DNA of 64,000 nucleotides from Anniella stebbinsi (Eukaryota; Chordata; Lepidosauria; Squamata; Anniellidae), in contig JARDYH010000002.1 in assembly GCA_029215795.1 (NCBI GenBank), forward strand, positions 276,094,310 through 276,158,309. Reading direction: 5' to 3'. Shown piece after piece: positions 1 through 10,104 of this stretch. Each line of letters starts with the position of its first letter. Positions within the stretch are counted from its first letter, which is position 1. The notes below the pieces were generated by a model that did no database searches, had not been told where the DNA came from, and was given only the letters and a program-made list of their open reading frames with translations. Made by a program: the position numbers and the translations under genes.

Positions 1-118
1 CTTAAGTACAGCATTTTGTATATATTCATTATGTCCATTGTAAGTTAAAGGTACCAGCATTCTGGATTCATGTTTTTCTTTATTTTTGTTTGTAAATAAA
101 TTCTTCCATTCCATATTT
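1..118 (-). mobile_element. Penelope-like element, RT C-terminal segment (piece 1 of 3)
   Basis: Read on the minus strand, these bases give an open frame (NMEWKNLF...RMLVPLTYN...YIQNAVLK) that continues, without loss of frame, the Penelope-type reverse transcriptase frame ending at 7,399 with QAIFKV. The Ngaro element at 119-7,398 separates the two pieces. The YIQNAVLK segment corresponds to the region after the RT palm that precedes the K-H-W motif in PLEs; a related LNLQKHWH occurs in piece 3. The element runs off the left edge of the window. The join is read directly from sequence; the family assignment rests on recognised PLE motifs in piece 2. Confidence 0.8.
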
Positions 119-528
119 GCGGAATCGGAGCGCAGTAAATAACGAGACGACACAATAAATTGGGTTTAAAATGGGCCACACTTTATTGATGAATTCGCAG
201 AAGGGGAAACTAGCGGGCATCCTCAAAACTTGGTGGCCAACGCCAATCTAAGGATAGGGCGAGTCAAATCGAGGCCAGTGTATGGCGTGCAGCTCATGCC
301 ACCCCCTGGCCCCCCCTTTTGGGTAGGGAGGCTTTCCGTGTCACCCCCAGCTCGTGCCTCAAGACGTCCGAGCAGGTGAGGAAGATCCGCCGCAAAGGTA
401 ATCCTTATCTCACCACCAGGGCCACAAGACCACTCAGGTGATGAGCCTCAGGCATTACCAGTCACCGCTCGGTGCCTGTGAATGCTCACCTATCCCTTAC
501 CAGGTGAAGATGCCCGCGCCTAACCGCC
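119..528 (-). repeat. Ngaro split direct repeat B2
   Basis: About 410 bp near-identical to 901-1,309. Both start GCGGAATCGG and end at CTAACCGCC. A few substitutions separate them. This is the 3' terminal repeat of the element. Confidence 0.9.
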
Positions 529-687
529 CAAATGTGACCAAATTAACTCAACCAATCAACCTATTTAATACTCCCTAGCTGTCATCACAGTATGAAGTAG
601 GCGAAAAAACTCACATCCTCAATGACGGCTTATGAGCAAAAAATTCCTACTTGGCTTCCTAAGGACAACCGGATTTTCATTCCCATA
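529..687. other. Spacer between Ngaro repeats B2 and A2
   Basis: About 160 bp not shared with B1 or A1. No frame or motif recognised. Confidence 0.5.
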
Positions 688-900
688 CTGCCAACAGGGA
701 AGGGAGGGAGGGAGCCGCACGAACCAAGACAAAGGAGGGGAGGAGTTTCAGCCTAATATAGGCTCCCCTTCCTCCTCCCCCTCCTTTTGGCGCCCATTTC
801 AGGAGGCAGCCAGTAGCGCGCCTCCACGCCGTCTCTCTCCAGCGCCCGCCGCAATCGCCCCACCACCCCCAAGCTGCGCCGGGAGTGGGGTAAGGCCCTT
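688..900 (-). repeat. Ngaro split direct repeat A2
   Basis: About 210 bp matching 7,200-7,395 (A1) from CTGCCAACAG to GGTAAGGCCCTT. It directly abuts B1 at 900/901, giving the B1-A2 junction typical of Ngaro. Confidence 0.9.
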
Positions 901-1309
901 GCGGAATCGGAGCGCAGTAAATAACGAGACGACACAATAAATTGGGTTTAAAATGGCCACACTTTATTGATGAATTCGCAGAAGGGGAAACTAGCGGGCA
1001 TCCTCAATACTTGGTGGCCAACGCCAATCTAAGGATAGGGCGAGTCAAATCGAGGCCAGTGTATGGCGTGCAGCTCACGCCACCCCCTGGCCCCCCCTTT
1101 TGGGTAGGGAGGCTTTCTGTGTCACCCCCAGCTTGTGCCTCAAGACGTCCGAGCGGGTGAGGAAGGTCCGCCCCAAAGGTAATCCTTATCTCACCACCAG
1201 GGCCACAAGACCACTCAGGTGATGAGCCTCAGGCATTACCAGTCACCGCTCGGTGCCTGTGAATGCTCACCTATCCCTTACCAGGTGAAGATGCCCATGC
1301 CTAACCGCC
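901..1309 (-). repeat. Ngaro split direct repeat B1
   Basis: Near-identical partner of 119-528 at an offset of about 782 bp. It lies between the hydrolase frame and A2. Confidence 0.9.
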
Positions 1310-1326
1310 ACAGGGTGCGACAAGCC

Positions 1327-1996
1327 TTATGCTTTGTCGCCAACCCCCCATCTGCACAGGATCAAATCCTGCAGACCCCTCTGCAAATCCATCAAAAATA
1401 TATAATTCCCGAGGTCCGATAAATGAACCCCGTCAGGCCTATAAAGCTCCCTCCGCGCTGGGTATATATCGGGATGATTAACATACCCATCACCCCACAC
1501 CCGTAAGCTGCGAAAAATCTCGCCATTTGCCTTCCTACCGGCCCGATTCAAGGCTCTGGGATCGCATGGTGCCCTCCACTGGCACCGGGGTACAATCGCA
1601 GACCACACAATCACTATCCCAGGCCACCAGGTCCGAATAATTTGAAAAACTGAGATTGCTTGCAGCACCAAGGCCTTGCCCTTCAACATCCCCAAGTCGT
1701 TACCTCCCAAATGGAGTAACAACACCTGCGGTGGGGGTAGGGCCGCACGCCGCTGCATTAACACCGGGATGAGCTGATCTCACCTCATCCCCCGCCTGCC
1801 GGCCCACTGTATGTTGGCCACGCCGCTCAGTCCCAACTGTGTGCCAACCGTGGTACAGGCTGCCCTCCGTCCGGCCCAGAACACGTAGCTGTGTCCACAG
1901 ATGATAACCCGAACTGGGGCTTCCGCCGGCCGGCCATCTAGAAACAAACAGATTGTGATCAGCCACCACTCGCTTCCCCCACCAGGGAGAATGCAT
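1327..1996 (-). pseudogene. Ngaro SGNH/GDSL-type hydrolase ORF, one internal stop
   Basis: This is the accessory hydrolase frame found in some Ngaro elements. Block I, carrying the nucleophile, reads ICGHSYVFWAG; the GHSY codons lie at 1,896-1,885. Block III reads LHLGGNDLG (G-x-N-D) and block V reads DGVHLSDLGN (D-x-x-H). These supply the Ser, Gly, Asn and Asp/His set of the SGNH superfamily. The frame starts by overlapping the end of the recombinase gene near 1,996. It is interrupted by a TGA at about 1,780-1,782, between blocks I and III. Its substrate is unknown; an esterase role is inferred from the fold. All motif residues are present, so the stop looks like recent decay. Confidence 0.8.
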
Positions 1997-2954
1997 CACT
2001 TCCCTCCCTTAGGTAGGGGCTGAACGTATGAACGATACGCATGTGATTTCCATCTGCCAATCGCCTGTATCTGCGCTGGCGGTAAACCCAAAGCTGCGGC
2101 CGTAGAGGCTGCCCCTATACGAAACGAATGGGTTCCGAATTTAAAACCTGCCAGCTGCAGACCGTCCAGCGCCCGCCGTGCGATGGCCGCAAACTGAAAT
2201 TTCGTCAGCGGCGAACCATCCGCATGGCAAAACAGGAATCCAGGCGCCATCCCTCTCAACTCCTGAAAGGACGTTAAAGCCCTGACAGGGCATAACTCTT
2301 TCTGTGAGGCAGCATGTAGGAAGAGTGTCTGCCCTTTGCCCAGTTGATCGGTTTTGGAGCGCCTCAGCCGAATGGAGACCCGTCCATCGCTAAATTGGAC
2401 ATCATCAAATTGCAGGGCCCTGCCAGACATATCCCCTTTAGCAGCTGCTAACAGCTCCGATATTCTCAATGCCCCAAAAAAGGCGGTCAAAGCGGCCACA
2501 TGGTATAAAGCGGCCTCATAAGGGGACACACAGAGCGAGTCCCAATGAGCCTGCAATCCAACCAGAATTTCCGGCGTCAAAGGGGAGCGTAAATCTGGTT
2601 TGGCAGGTTGCTCGCGCATCCAGCCGCTCAAGGCTCGCCTAATCCTAAAATCAGCTGTGTTATCCTGAACGCCCCGGCACTTTGAACAAAAGGCCAATGC
2701 CACCAGCTTACCGGAGATGGTGCGAACAGCTTTGCCCTTCTCTCCGCTACACAAAATTGCAAGAGATGATCGACTGGAATAGGCCACTCCGTCCCCAGCT
2801 TTGAGCACAGCCTGAACTCCTGAAATTCCCTACCTGCCTTCCTATATGCCGCTCGAGTGCTCGGGGCGAGAGACTGCCAGACCGCACGATCTACTTCGTC
2901 CTGCCAATCTCCCACAGGGCAGCCGGCACCTCCTCCGGCACTGCCCTGGCCCAA
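1996..2954 (-). pseudogene. Ngaro tyrosine recombinase (integrase), frameshifted
   Basis: The N-terminal part (2,954 to about 2,745) contains the helical core-binding domain with a WQSLAPSTRAAYRKAGREF segment. The C-terminal part (about 2,745-1,996) carries the catalytic residues: Arg in FGALRISELL, Lys in RRSKTDQ, the His-x-x-Arg box in THSFRIGAAS, and IGRWKSHAYRSYV with the His/Trp and the nucleophilic Tyr. These define the YR family used by DIRS and Ngaro elements for circular-intermediate integration without target duplication. A frameshift near 2,745 separates the two halves. The gene starts about 60 bp inside the end of the RNase H frame and is followed by the hydrolase frame. Confidence 0.88.
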
Positions 2955-4452
2955 GGCGCAAGATCCCGGAATTTCTCTACCTGCTGGCGCGATAAAGCAT
3001 CAGCTATTGCATTATTCAAACCCGGAATATGCCGAGCTCTAAACAGAATGTTATTCTGGAGACAGTGCAACGTAAATGCCCTGACTAATGTCATGACCCT
3101 ATTATTCTTGGAGGACAACGTGTTGATAACCTGGACTGTGGCCTGATTGTCGCACCAGAAATGCACCACACAATTCCTCAATTCCTGCACCCAAATGTGG
3201 GCCGCCACATAAATAGGGAAAAACTCCAAAAACGTTAAATCCCTACATGTGCCAGAATCCTGCCAACAACCAGGCCACCTTCCGGAAACCACCGGTCGCC
3301 CCATATCACCCCAAAACCTAATGTCCCCGAGGCATCGGAATGTATTTGCATATCTGCCTCCAACAATAACTCTCTTCTCCAAAAGGACACCCCATTGAAG
3401 CCTTCCAAAAAGGATAGCCATACCGCTAAGTCCTCTCGCATTCCCTTCGTCACCCTAACATGGTGATGAGGCCTGGTGAGGCCTTTCATCGCATTGCAGA
3501 GCCGACGCAAAAAGGCTCGGCCTGGCGCCACCACTCTGCAGGCAAAATTCAAATGCCCGACCAACTCCTGCAACTGCTTCAACGTCGCCTTTGTTTGCGA
3601 CCGGAGAGACGAGATGCGGGCCACCAAGGCCTGAACCTTGTCCAAAGGCAGCCTGCAACACCGTTGGACCGAATCGACTTCCACCCCCAGGTACATTAAC
3701 ACATTTGCCGGGCCCTCCGTCTTCTCGTGAGCTAAGGGAACACCTAACTCATCCGCCAACGCAGCAAATTCCGCCATCAAATAACTACACTGCCCAGAAT
3801 TCTTTCCTCCACAGAAGAAAAAATCATCCAGGTAGTGAGTGCAGTCGGCCAATCCCGTGCGTTCCCGAACGGCCCATTCCAAAAAGGAACTGAAACGTTC
3901 AAACATGGAACATGAAATTGAACACCCCATGGGTAAGGCCCTATCTATATAATAACAACCACGGAAATGAAAACCCAAAAGATCAAAATCAGCAGGATGG
4001 ATGGGCAATATGCGAAACGCGGACTTAATGTCGCATTTGCCCATTAAAGCCCCCACACCATGCCTCCTAACCATGGCTACAGCCGAATCAAAAGACGTGT
4101 AGTGCACCGAACATAAATGCTCCAGAATTGCATCATTGACCGATTGCCCCCTAGGTGCAGACAGGTTGTGTATCAACCTGTACTCCCCGGGAGCCTTCTT
4201 GGGAATGATGCCCAAGGGGGAAACCCTCAAATTCGGTATAGGGGGAAAACTAAAAGGCCCCAATACCCTACCCGCAGCAACTTCCTTATCTATCTTATCC
4301 TGAACCAACTGCTCCAGAACCTTAACTGACTTTTGATTCCGCGCAAACGCAGATACCCGAGGACCCTTGAAAGGAATGCGAAATCCATCCCTAAACCCAG
4401 CCTCTAAGTAGCTGGCATCCGGTCCCGGATAGCTTGCCAAGAGGCGCCCCAA
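2891..4452 (-). pseudogene. Ngaro reverse transcriptase-RNase H, frameshifted
   Basis: Reverse transcriptase copies the element RNA into DNA. Visible motifs in order are YRLIHNLSAP, GKCDIKSAFRILPIHP (palm Asp), ALPMGCSISCSMFERF, the catalytic THYLDDFFF box and GVPLAHEKTEGP...MYLGV. Then comes the RNase H start IHSDASGTLGFGV, and after a frameshift near 3,240-3,290 the rest: TFLEFFPIYVA, FWCDNQATVQVIN, and ARHIPGLNNAIADALSR. The YLDD box and this RNase H layout match the DIRS/Ngaro order. The frame overlaps the end of gag by about 49 bp, so expression would need reinitiation or frameshifting. The frameshift in RNase H disables this copy. Confidence 0.9.
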
Positions 4453-6149
4453 CGGTTCAAGCCTGACCGGACTGGGGCCCTTTGGGAGGGGGGGGGCTGG
4501 CCCCCCGGCCTACAGCCTCCTGGGGCCTCCCCCCCTGTTCCCCATCCCCTTTTGGATCTTGGGCAAGTAGCCCCAGGGTGAGGTCCCCTACAAATCGGAC
4601 ATTCGTGTCGATACCTGCACACGGGGCGTGTGCAGGCCCCTCGGGAACTGTATTCCCAGCAAAGCAGGCGGGATTGAACCCCCTGCCCCGCCGTCCCATG
4701 GGGAGATGCAGTAAACTGCTGCTTGGCCAAAATATGACCGCTGTCTGACCGTTCTCCGACCCCTGGCCTTGCCGGGGTCATAAACTGGAGCCACAAGTCA
4801 TTATCCTTCATGTCCCAGCGTAAAGTGTGGTCAAACGCGGCCCGCATACGAAAAGATTCATCGTACGCCAACCAAGCCCCGCCCTCGTACTCTGTATATG
4901 CTCTATAGAGCATATCCAAGTACTTGGTCAAAATGCATCCCTTGTCCGGAAACCTCTGCTGGATCACCCCCATATAAATGAGGAATCCAGGTAGCCAATT
5001 CGCCCACGTCCTGGCTACCTTCTTCCGGCGTATCCTCTCCAATTCCTTCTCCGACGCTCTGTCCTTGTCCTTCATCTCCGTCTCCCGAAAGAGCAGAGAG
5101 AAGACATCAACAAACTCGCCCTTCAATATTTTCTCCCGGGTAGCCGTAAGCAAATGGTACCCTAACGGGGCAGCAGTACTGCCAGTCGGAATGGCCGCTA
5201 CATCCCCCCCCACGTATGGATCCCGTGCCAAGCCCCCCGGTGCTAATGCCCTGGAGGACACCCCCGCCGGACCCTGCCATACTGCCAAACAAGCCGACTC
5301 ATTAGCCCCTGACTCCTGTGTCTGTGTAGCCCCCGTGTCACTTACCGACAGACCCGTGGCCCCATTACCTACCGCCACCTGAACCGTTCCTGTCGTAGAG
5401 CCAGCCAGTGGTCCCGCGGTGGGCAAAGCGTCGGCTGGTCCTGTCACCGGAACTGTCGTGGTCCCCGTCTGCTGCAGGGCCAGGGTCGTGTGCATGTTTG
5501 GAGAGGACTGCACCGTCCCAGCACCCCCTCCCTGAGGTGTGCCTACACCCTGCCAAGCCGCTGGCCATCCCCATCCCGGCCCCCATGGGTACCAGTTCCA
5601 TGGTGGGGCCGCACCCCAAGGTGGAAGAGCACCTGTGTAGTGCACATGCGATGGCTCACCTGAACTAAGCGCACCGAGCACGCTGCCAGCCGCTGGAGTA
5701 TCCGCTGGTCCCGGCGTGGGCGGCGCTGTCCCCGTAGACACGACCTGAGCCGACCCCTGGAGCGGCCGCTCCATGACCGATGGCTGTGCCTCCTGGGTAA
5801 TCAATTGTGGAGACTGCTGTACCATTGCTCCTTCCTCCGACGCCACATTGCCAGATTTTTCTACCACCTGTAAGCGTGCTGACAAAGAAGCCCACAATTG
5901 GTCCTGTTTCTGTTTCCTTGTCAAACGGTGCCCCGACCCACTGGCCCTGGCCACCGGAGCTAAAACAGGTGCCTCGGGTACTATTCCCCTGTCTCGCTCG
6001 ACCGCTTGAAGCCTGGCCAAAATTGCCGCCATCTCAGGGGTCTCAGTTTCATCAGACGATGAGTCTGAACGTGCCCTCGGTCGTTTAGGCATGGGCCTTG
6101 GCGCCTTTCCTTTTCCCTTCCGGCCCCCTATTCCCTTGGGAGGAGCCAT
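4404..6149 (-). CDS. Ngaro gag-like protein, 581 aa, intact
   Basis: An open frame at the 5' side of the element encodes a protein with a basic N-terminus (GRKGKGKAPRPMPKRPRARS) and a long Gly/Pro/Thr/Ala-rich low-complexity middle. A conserved globular region follows around residues 330-450 (YHLLTATREKILKGEFVDVF, WANWLPGFLIYMGVI). Near the C-terminus is a Cys/His cluster (CWEYSSRGACTRPVCRYRH followed by CPICRGPHPGATCP), which looks like a CCCH-type finger plus a second knuckle. This matches the nucleic-acid-binding gag of DIRS/Ngaro elements. It is the only undamaged frame of the element. The ATG at 6,149 is the first in frame after the leader. Confidence 0.82.
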   Translation of the reverse strand: MAPPKGIGGRKGKGKAPRPMPKRPRARSDSSSDETETPEMAAILARLQAVERDRGIVPEAPVLAPVARASGSGHRLTRKQKQDQLWASLSARLQVVEKSGNVASEEGAMVQQSPQLITQEAQPSVMERPLQGSAQVVSTGTAPPTPGPADTPAAGSVLGALSSGEPSHVHYTGALPPWGAAPPWNWYPWGPGWGWPAAWQGVGTPQGGGAGTVQSSPNMHTTLALQQTGTTTVPVTGPADALPTAGPLAGSTTGTVQVAVGNGATGLSVSDTGATQTQESGANESACLAVWQGPAGVSSRALAPGGLARDPYVGGDVAAIPTGSTAAPLGYHLLTATREKILKGEFVDVFSLLFRETEMKDKDRASEKELERIRRKKVARTWANWLPGFLIYMGVIQQRFPDKGCILTKYLDMLYRAYTEYEGGAWLAYDESFRMRAAFDHTLRWDMKDNDLWLQFMTPARPGVGERSDSGHILAKQQFTASPHGTAGQGVQSRLLCWEYSSRGACTRPVCRYRHECPICRGPHPGATCPRSKRGWGTGGEAPGGCRPGGQPPPSQRAPVRSGLNRWGASWQAIRDRMPAT

Positions 6150-7199
6150 TCCCTCAATAGCGAATCAGCCAAGAAGAAAATGTATCCCCCGCGTCCGACC
6201 AGACCCAATTTGGATAGACCACTCCCCTTGCATTATCTCCAAACCACCAACAGGCGCTGAACCCTAACCGTTACAATTCAAATAATAATAGGTGGAGCAA
6301 TTAGCGCCACCCCCTACACCACCAAGAGCTGCCAATAGGGAGGAGGGGGGGGTCCGGAATGCCACGAGGCCAGCCACACCAATGTGTCCCAGCCCAGGCC
6401 CACTGAGTCTTTGAATGACCGTCTAATTAAGCACCCCCCCCCCCGCCTAGCAGCCAGCCAGACACCCAGGGAAGCCCCCTAAATGCCTCAAATGGGACAG
6501 AAAACCCCCAGCCTTGTCGCCCCCTATAAAGGCGCAAGTTAGACCAAAGGCCCCAATGACCCCCACTCTAACACAATCAAGGAGGGAGGGGTAGAAAAAA
6601 GGGGGGGTTTCCCCCGTCAGCCGCACAGCCTCTGCCCGGCCACAGCCAATCTCCCTAGGTAGGCCAACCGTCACCCCGGCTCCCCCTGCGGGCCTGTTAG
6701 CCCTCAGCCACCCGGGCCCCTGCCCGTCTCCAGGCGTCCCTGGCTCACGCAGGGTAGCCCAGGCCCCCGTCAGCCCAACCGCGGCCCCAAAGGAACCTGC
6801 CGGCCCCTTCACTCCTCCTCCCCCCCGATATCCGCGGGGGGCTCTTCCTCTGCCTCTGCTCAGGTGGAGCAATGCAGCCCGGGCCGCCGCTGCCGCCCCG
6901 CTTCCTTCCAGGAAGGACCAGCCGGCCCTTCCCCGACCTGCTCCAGCTACCCCCGGTAGCCCTGGCCGCCGCCGCCGCCCTGTCTGCACGGGAAGGACCA
7001 GCCGGCCCTTCCCCAAACCTGCGGCCTCCCGGCCCGGGGCTCAGGCGGCCCGACCGCCGCTGGGAAGCGCCAACGCACTCCTGCCCCTTCCACCAGCCGG
7101 TGGAAGGCGCCGCTGCTCCGGCCGCTGCTGTCGCTCCTCGACTCAAGGCCCCAACTGCTACACTGCTGCCGAGGCTGCTGCCGATGCAAGCCAGCCTCC
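6150..7199 (-). other. Ngaro 5' leader, GC- and CpG-rich
   Basis: About 1 kb between A1 and the gag start, very rich in C and G on this strand, without a convincing coding frame. It holds internal direct repeats; for example GGAAGGACCAGCCGGCCCTT occurs at about 6,910 and 6,990. Promoter or packaging functions are plausible for the position but not demonstrated. Confidence 0.5.
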
Positions 7200-7395
7200 C
7201 TGCCAACAGCCGCGCGAACCAAGACAAAGGAGGGGAGGAGTTTCAGCCTAATATAGGCTCCCCTTCCTCCTCCCCCTCCTTTTGGCGCCCATTTCAGGAG
7301 GCAGCCAATAGCGCGCCTCCACGCCGTCTCTCTCCAGTGCCCGCCGCAATCGCCCCACCACCCCCAAGCTGCACCGGGAGTGGGGTAAGGCCCTT
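7200..7395 (-). repeat. Ngaro split direct repeat A1 (5' end)
   Basis: Matches A2 at 688-900. It marks the 5' terminus of the element. Three further bases (CTC, 7,396-7,398) separate it from the interrupted PLE. Confidence 0.88.
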
Positions 7396-7398
7396 CTC

Positions 7399-8834
7399 AC
7401 TTTAAATATAGCCTGCCTTAATTTTCTTTTTGGGTACCCACGTATCTGGAGTTGTCTCATCAATATTTTGGCCTGCTTGTCATAGTCAGATAAAGTGCTA
7501 CAATTCCTTCGGAGTCTTATAAATTTAGAGTATAGTAGGTTCCTCCTGATGTGTGCAGGATGGAAACTATCATACTTCAAATATGAATTGGCATCTGTAG
7601 CCTTTCTGTAGGTGTCAGTATATATTGAGGTACTATTTTTAATTACCACTACGTCCAGAAAATTAATTCTGGAAATACCGTGGTTAAGTTCAAATTTTAT
7701 GGTGTCATGTATACTGTTCAGATGAATTTTAAATTCCATTAGTTCATTTACAGTTCCTTCCCAGATTAGAAAAATATCATCAAGGTACCTCTTATAAGTT
7801 TTGATGTGAGTTTGGAAAATATTGCCCTCATTAAGGATATATGTTTGCTCAAATCTATCCATGAATAAATTTGCAAGCTCTGGCGCAAATTTGCACCCCA
7901 TGGCCGTGCCTGATATTTGCCAATAGTGTAGATCCTGGAACAAGAAGAAATATTTTTTTCAATGCTATTTCAGCAAGTGAACAGATAAAGTCTGTTGGGG
8001 GATGTCTCTAGTCTGTTCTTTTGTTAAGGGTAAGTTCCATAACTTCCATAGCTTCCTCATGTATGATGTTAGTATATAGTGATGCCACATCCAAAGTTAC
8101 AAGCAGGCAATCACTGTTTTCTAATTTAATAGTATCCAGAAATTGCAAGAAATGTCCCTTGTCTTTCAGGTAAGTTGGTATTAGTGGAACAAATGGTTTA
8201 AGAAAATAGTCCACATACTCAGCAAGTGGTTCCAAAATAGATCCACATCCTGACACAATCGGCCGTCCAGGAACAGGAAATATTCCCTTGTGTATTTTTG
8301 GTAACAAATAGAATACTGGTGTTCATCCCACTGATTGTAGTAGATATTCATAGGTTTTGCTGTTAATAAAACCTTCCATCAGCCCTTCTTCTACAGTTTC
8401 CACAATCAGTCTTTTAATTTCCAATGTTGGATCATGATAACAAGGGACATAATGGTTATGCATTTTTAACTGTCGTTGAGCCTCCTTCATGTAATCATTA
8501 ACATCCCATATGACTATTGCTCCTCCCTTATCGGCTGGTTTAAAAATAACATCCTGGTATTGGCACATATTATCCAGTGCTGTTTTTTCCGACTGTGTAA
8601 TGTTGTGCCATATTCTGTGTCTGTCTTTCTGTGCTGACTGGGCCTCCCTCAGTACCATATTCTCAAAATGCCAAAATATTGTGATTAGATGTGTTTGGAT
8701 TAAATGCTCCGTTATTCTCAATCGTAGAGGGCGATTTGTTTGACCAACATAGATCTTTTGACACAGACATCTAATAATGTAAACAACGTGAGAAGTGGAA
8801 CAAGAAGTAAAACACCTCAGTTGGTATTTATGGT
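7399..8834 (-). mobile_element. Penelope-like element, truncated GIY-YIG plus reverse transcriptase (piece 2 of 3)
   Basis: From high to low coordinates the minus strand encodes: HKYQLRCFTSCSTSHVVYII, then CQKIYVGQTNRPLRLRITEH, a GIY-YIG nuclease core with VVY and YVG; then, with no stop, the RT N-terminal motif IFKPADKGGAIVIWDVNDY; LPKIHK...PGRPIVSG; LVTLDVASLYTNI (palm Asp); QISGTAMGCKFAPELANLFM; YKRYLDDIFLIWEG; and HGISRINFLDVVV. Stops and shifts lie near 8,310-8,320 and 7,940-8,010. PLE RT resembles telomerase RT; canonical PLEs place GIY-YIG after the RT, so the order here is unusual. The Ngaro at 119-7,398 and the MITE at 8,835 interrupt the element. Confidence 0.87.
8826..8834 (+). repeat. 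Left copy of 9-bp flank duplicated across the 17.5 kb block
   Basis: ATTTATGGT lies directly before the TAGGGTGACC end of MITE copy 1. It is repeated at 26,380-26,388, one base after the CCTA end of MITE copy 2. Removing the block and one copy restores the PLE codons (PVDN-HKYQLRCF). Confidence 0.75.
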
Positions 8835-9154
8835 TAGGGTGACCAGATAAAATCCAGGTCAGGGCTCATGTAACTTTAACAGTTGTAGAGAAAAGGGAAT
8901 TTCAGCTAGTGTCATTTGCATGCAGTTAGTTCCTGGTGATATTCCCTCTTCATCACAACAGTTAAAGTTGCAGGGGCCCTGCCTTCTTTTGTATATGGTC
9001 CCTCTAGTATAGTGCCTGCAACTCTAACTGTTGTGATGAAGAGGGAATTTCACCAGGAACTAATTGCATACAAATGACACTGGCTGAAATTCCCTTTGCT
9101 CTACAACTGTTAAAGTTACAGGAGCCCTGTCCTCCTTTTCATATGGTCAGCCTA
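8835..9154. mobile_element. 320-bp palindromic MITE, hAT-like, copy 1
   Basis: Starts TAGGGTGACCAGATAAAATC and ends ATATGGTCAGCCTA. The arms (TTTAACAGTTGTAGAGAAAA on the left and its complement on the right) make almost the whole element a hairpin. It has the same length as the copy at 53,791-54,110, which has a perfect 8-bp target duplication, the hallmark of hAT elements. Copy 1's own right flank (TATATTCA) does not match its left flank. Confidence 0.85.
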
Positions 9155-9410
9155 TATATTCAGGATAAAAGTTTTAGTCCCTATGTGACTTTAATAAAGA
9201 AACACATTGTTAATGTGTTAAAAATAGTATTTTGTGAAGGATTTATAGTAAGAAAAGTTATCTGATTTTAAACATAGCTGCAAGAATGTTGCCAGTTTTA
9301 TTTCATGATGAAAAAATGTATAGTGTGAACAAACAAAGATTATTTTGGCAATGAGGAAGTTTTAACACTAGTGTTATAAGGAGTTATGTCCCCCTTCCCT
9401 TTATTGCCAA
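9155..9410. other. Unassigned sequence
   Basis: AT-rich, no coding frame or repeat recognised. Confidence 0.4.
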
Positions 9411-9992
9411 CTAGCTGATATGCCCGGTGTTGCTTGGGTCTGTAAATAATGTTTATGACATTTACTTAATCAGTAATAAATTTCTCTGCACCTTATTCAT
9501 CTTTAGGTTGGTTGGTTGGTTCTTTAGTTTGGTTGAGTTCATAAATTGTTTTGTTAGAATGGAAAATTGTGTTAATAAGAACTGTATTTTAAATTAGAGC
9601 TTCATGATAAACCACATTTTTTGTTTTACCTGAAATGCATACACCTCCCATTATGCCTTGGCAAGAGCAGCCATCTAAACTTCAAAAACAATCAGGACAC
9701 ACAACACCCTTTCTACCAGCTAAAAAAGATCCAAACCTAAAAATATGTTTTCAAAATAGACCCAGCATTGCCCAGATATCTGAATAACATGTAGTAGGGA
9801 AACGGATCTCAGTGGACATGAGGAACTGTTGTATGCATGTGCTCTGAAGTTATTATTCTGAAAAAAGGAAAGCAGCCAGAACTCAGAATACTTTATTAGC
9901 ATAATTTACTATATAATATCTACATTTAACAGGTTTTGGCAGAGAGCCAGGATGGTCAAGGAAACTGGTAACTTGAGCCTTTTATCTGACAT
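9411..9992. repeat. Unclassified interspersed repeat, copy A
   Basis: About 580 bp aligned to 12,693-13,260, from ACTAGCTGATATGC to TTTTATCTGACAT. Both contain the (GGTT)n motif after the start and a shared stretch ending in GGTTTTGGCAGAGAGCCAGGA. No coding capacity; family not recognised. Confidence 0.75.
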
Positions 9993-10104
9993 AAAAATAC
10001 TTAAAACCCAAAATTTTACTTTTGAGTTCTTTCTTGGAAAAGAGCTGGAGCATGTAAACAAAGACTATCAATGCATTTCATGCTATTTGTGCTTTGGTTT
10101 TCAG
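9993..10104. other. Putative remnant intron upstream of the isolated lipase exon
   Basis: Ends in a TTTGTGCTTTGGTTTTCAG polypyrimidine and acceptor. No similarity seen to the intron preceding the intact gene's exon 5 at 59,195. Confidence 0.4.

Larger units (their letters stand above)
119..7398 (-). mobile_element. Ngaro-type tyrosine-recombinase retrotransposon, near full length
   Basis: On the minus strand the order is A1 repeat (7,395-7,200), GC-rich leader, gag, RT-RNase H, tyrosine recombinase, SGNH hydrolase, then B1 (1,309-901), A2 (900-688) and B2 (528-119). Split direct repeats A1...B1-A2-B2 with a YR integrase, YLDD reverse transcriptase and a hydrolase-like frame are the known hallmarks of vertebrate Ngaro elements in the DIRS order. 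The insertion lies inside the PLE, joining bases 118 and 7,399 of the target with no target-site duplication, as expected for YR integration. Gag is open, but pol and hydrolase carry frameshifts and a stop, so this copy is not autonomous. The length of about 7.3 kb and the complete repeat set suggest a fairly recent insertion. Confidence 0.88.

Noticed and set aside
6447..7405. Frames of 160-189 residues around the Ngaro A1 repeat
   Set aside because: CpG-rich leader; Gly/Ala/Arg-rich shadow frames on both strands, upstream of the real gag start.
8835..9154. Copy 1 as a simple independent MITE insertion
   Set aside because: Its left flank (ATTTATGGT) does not recur at its own right end; the matching flank is at 26,380-26,388.
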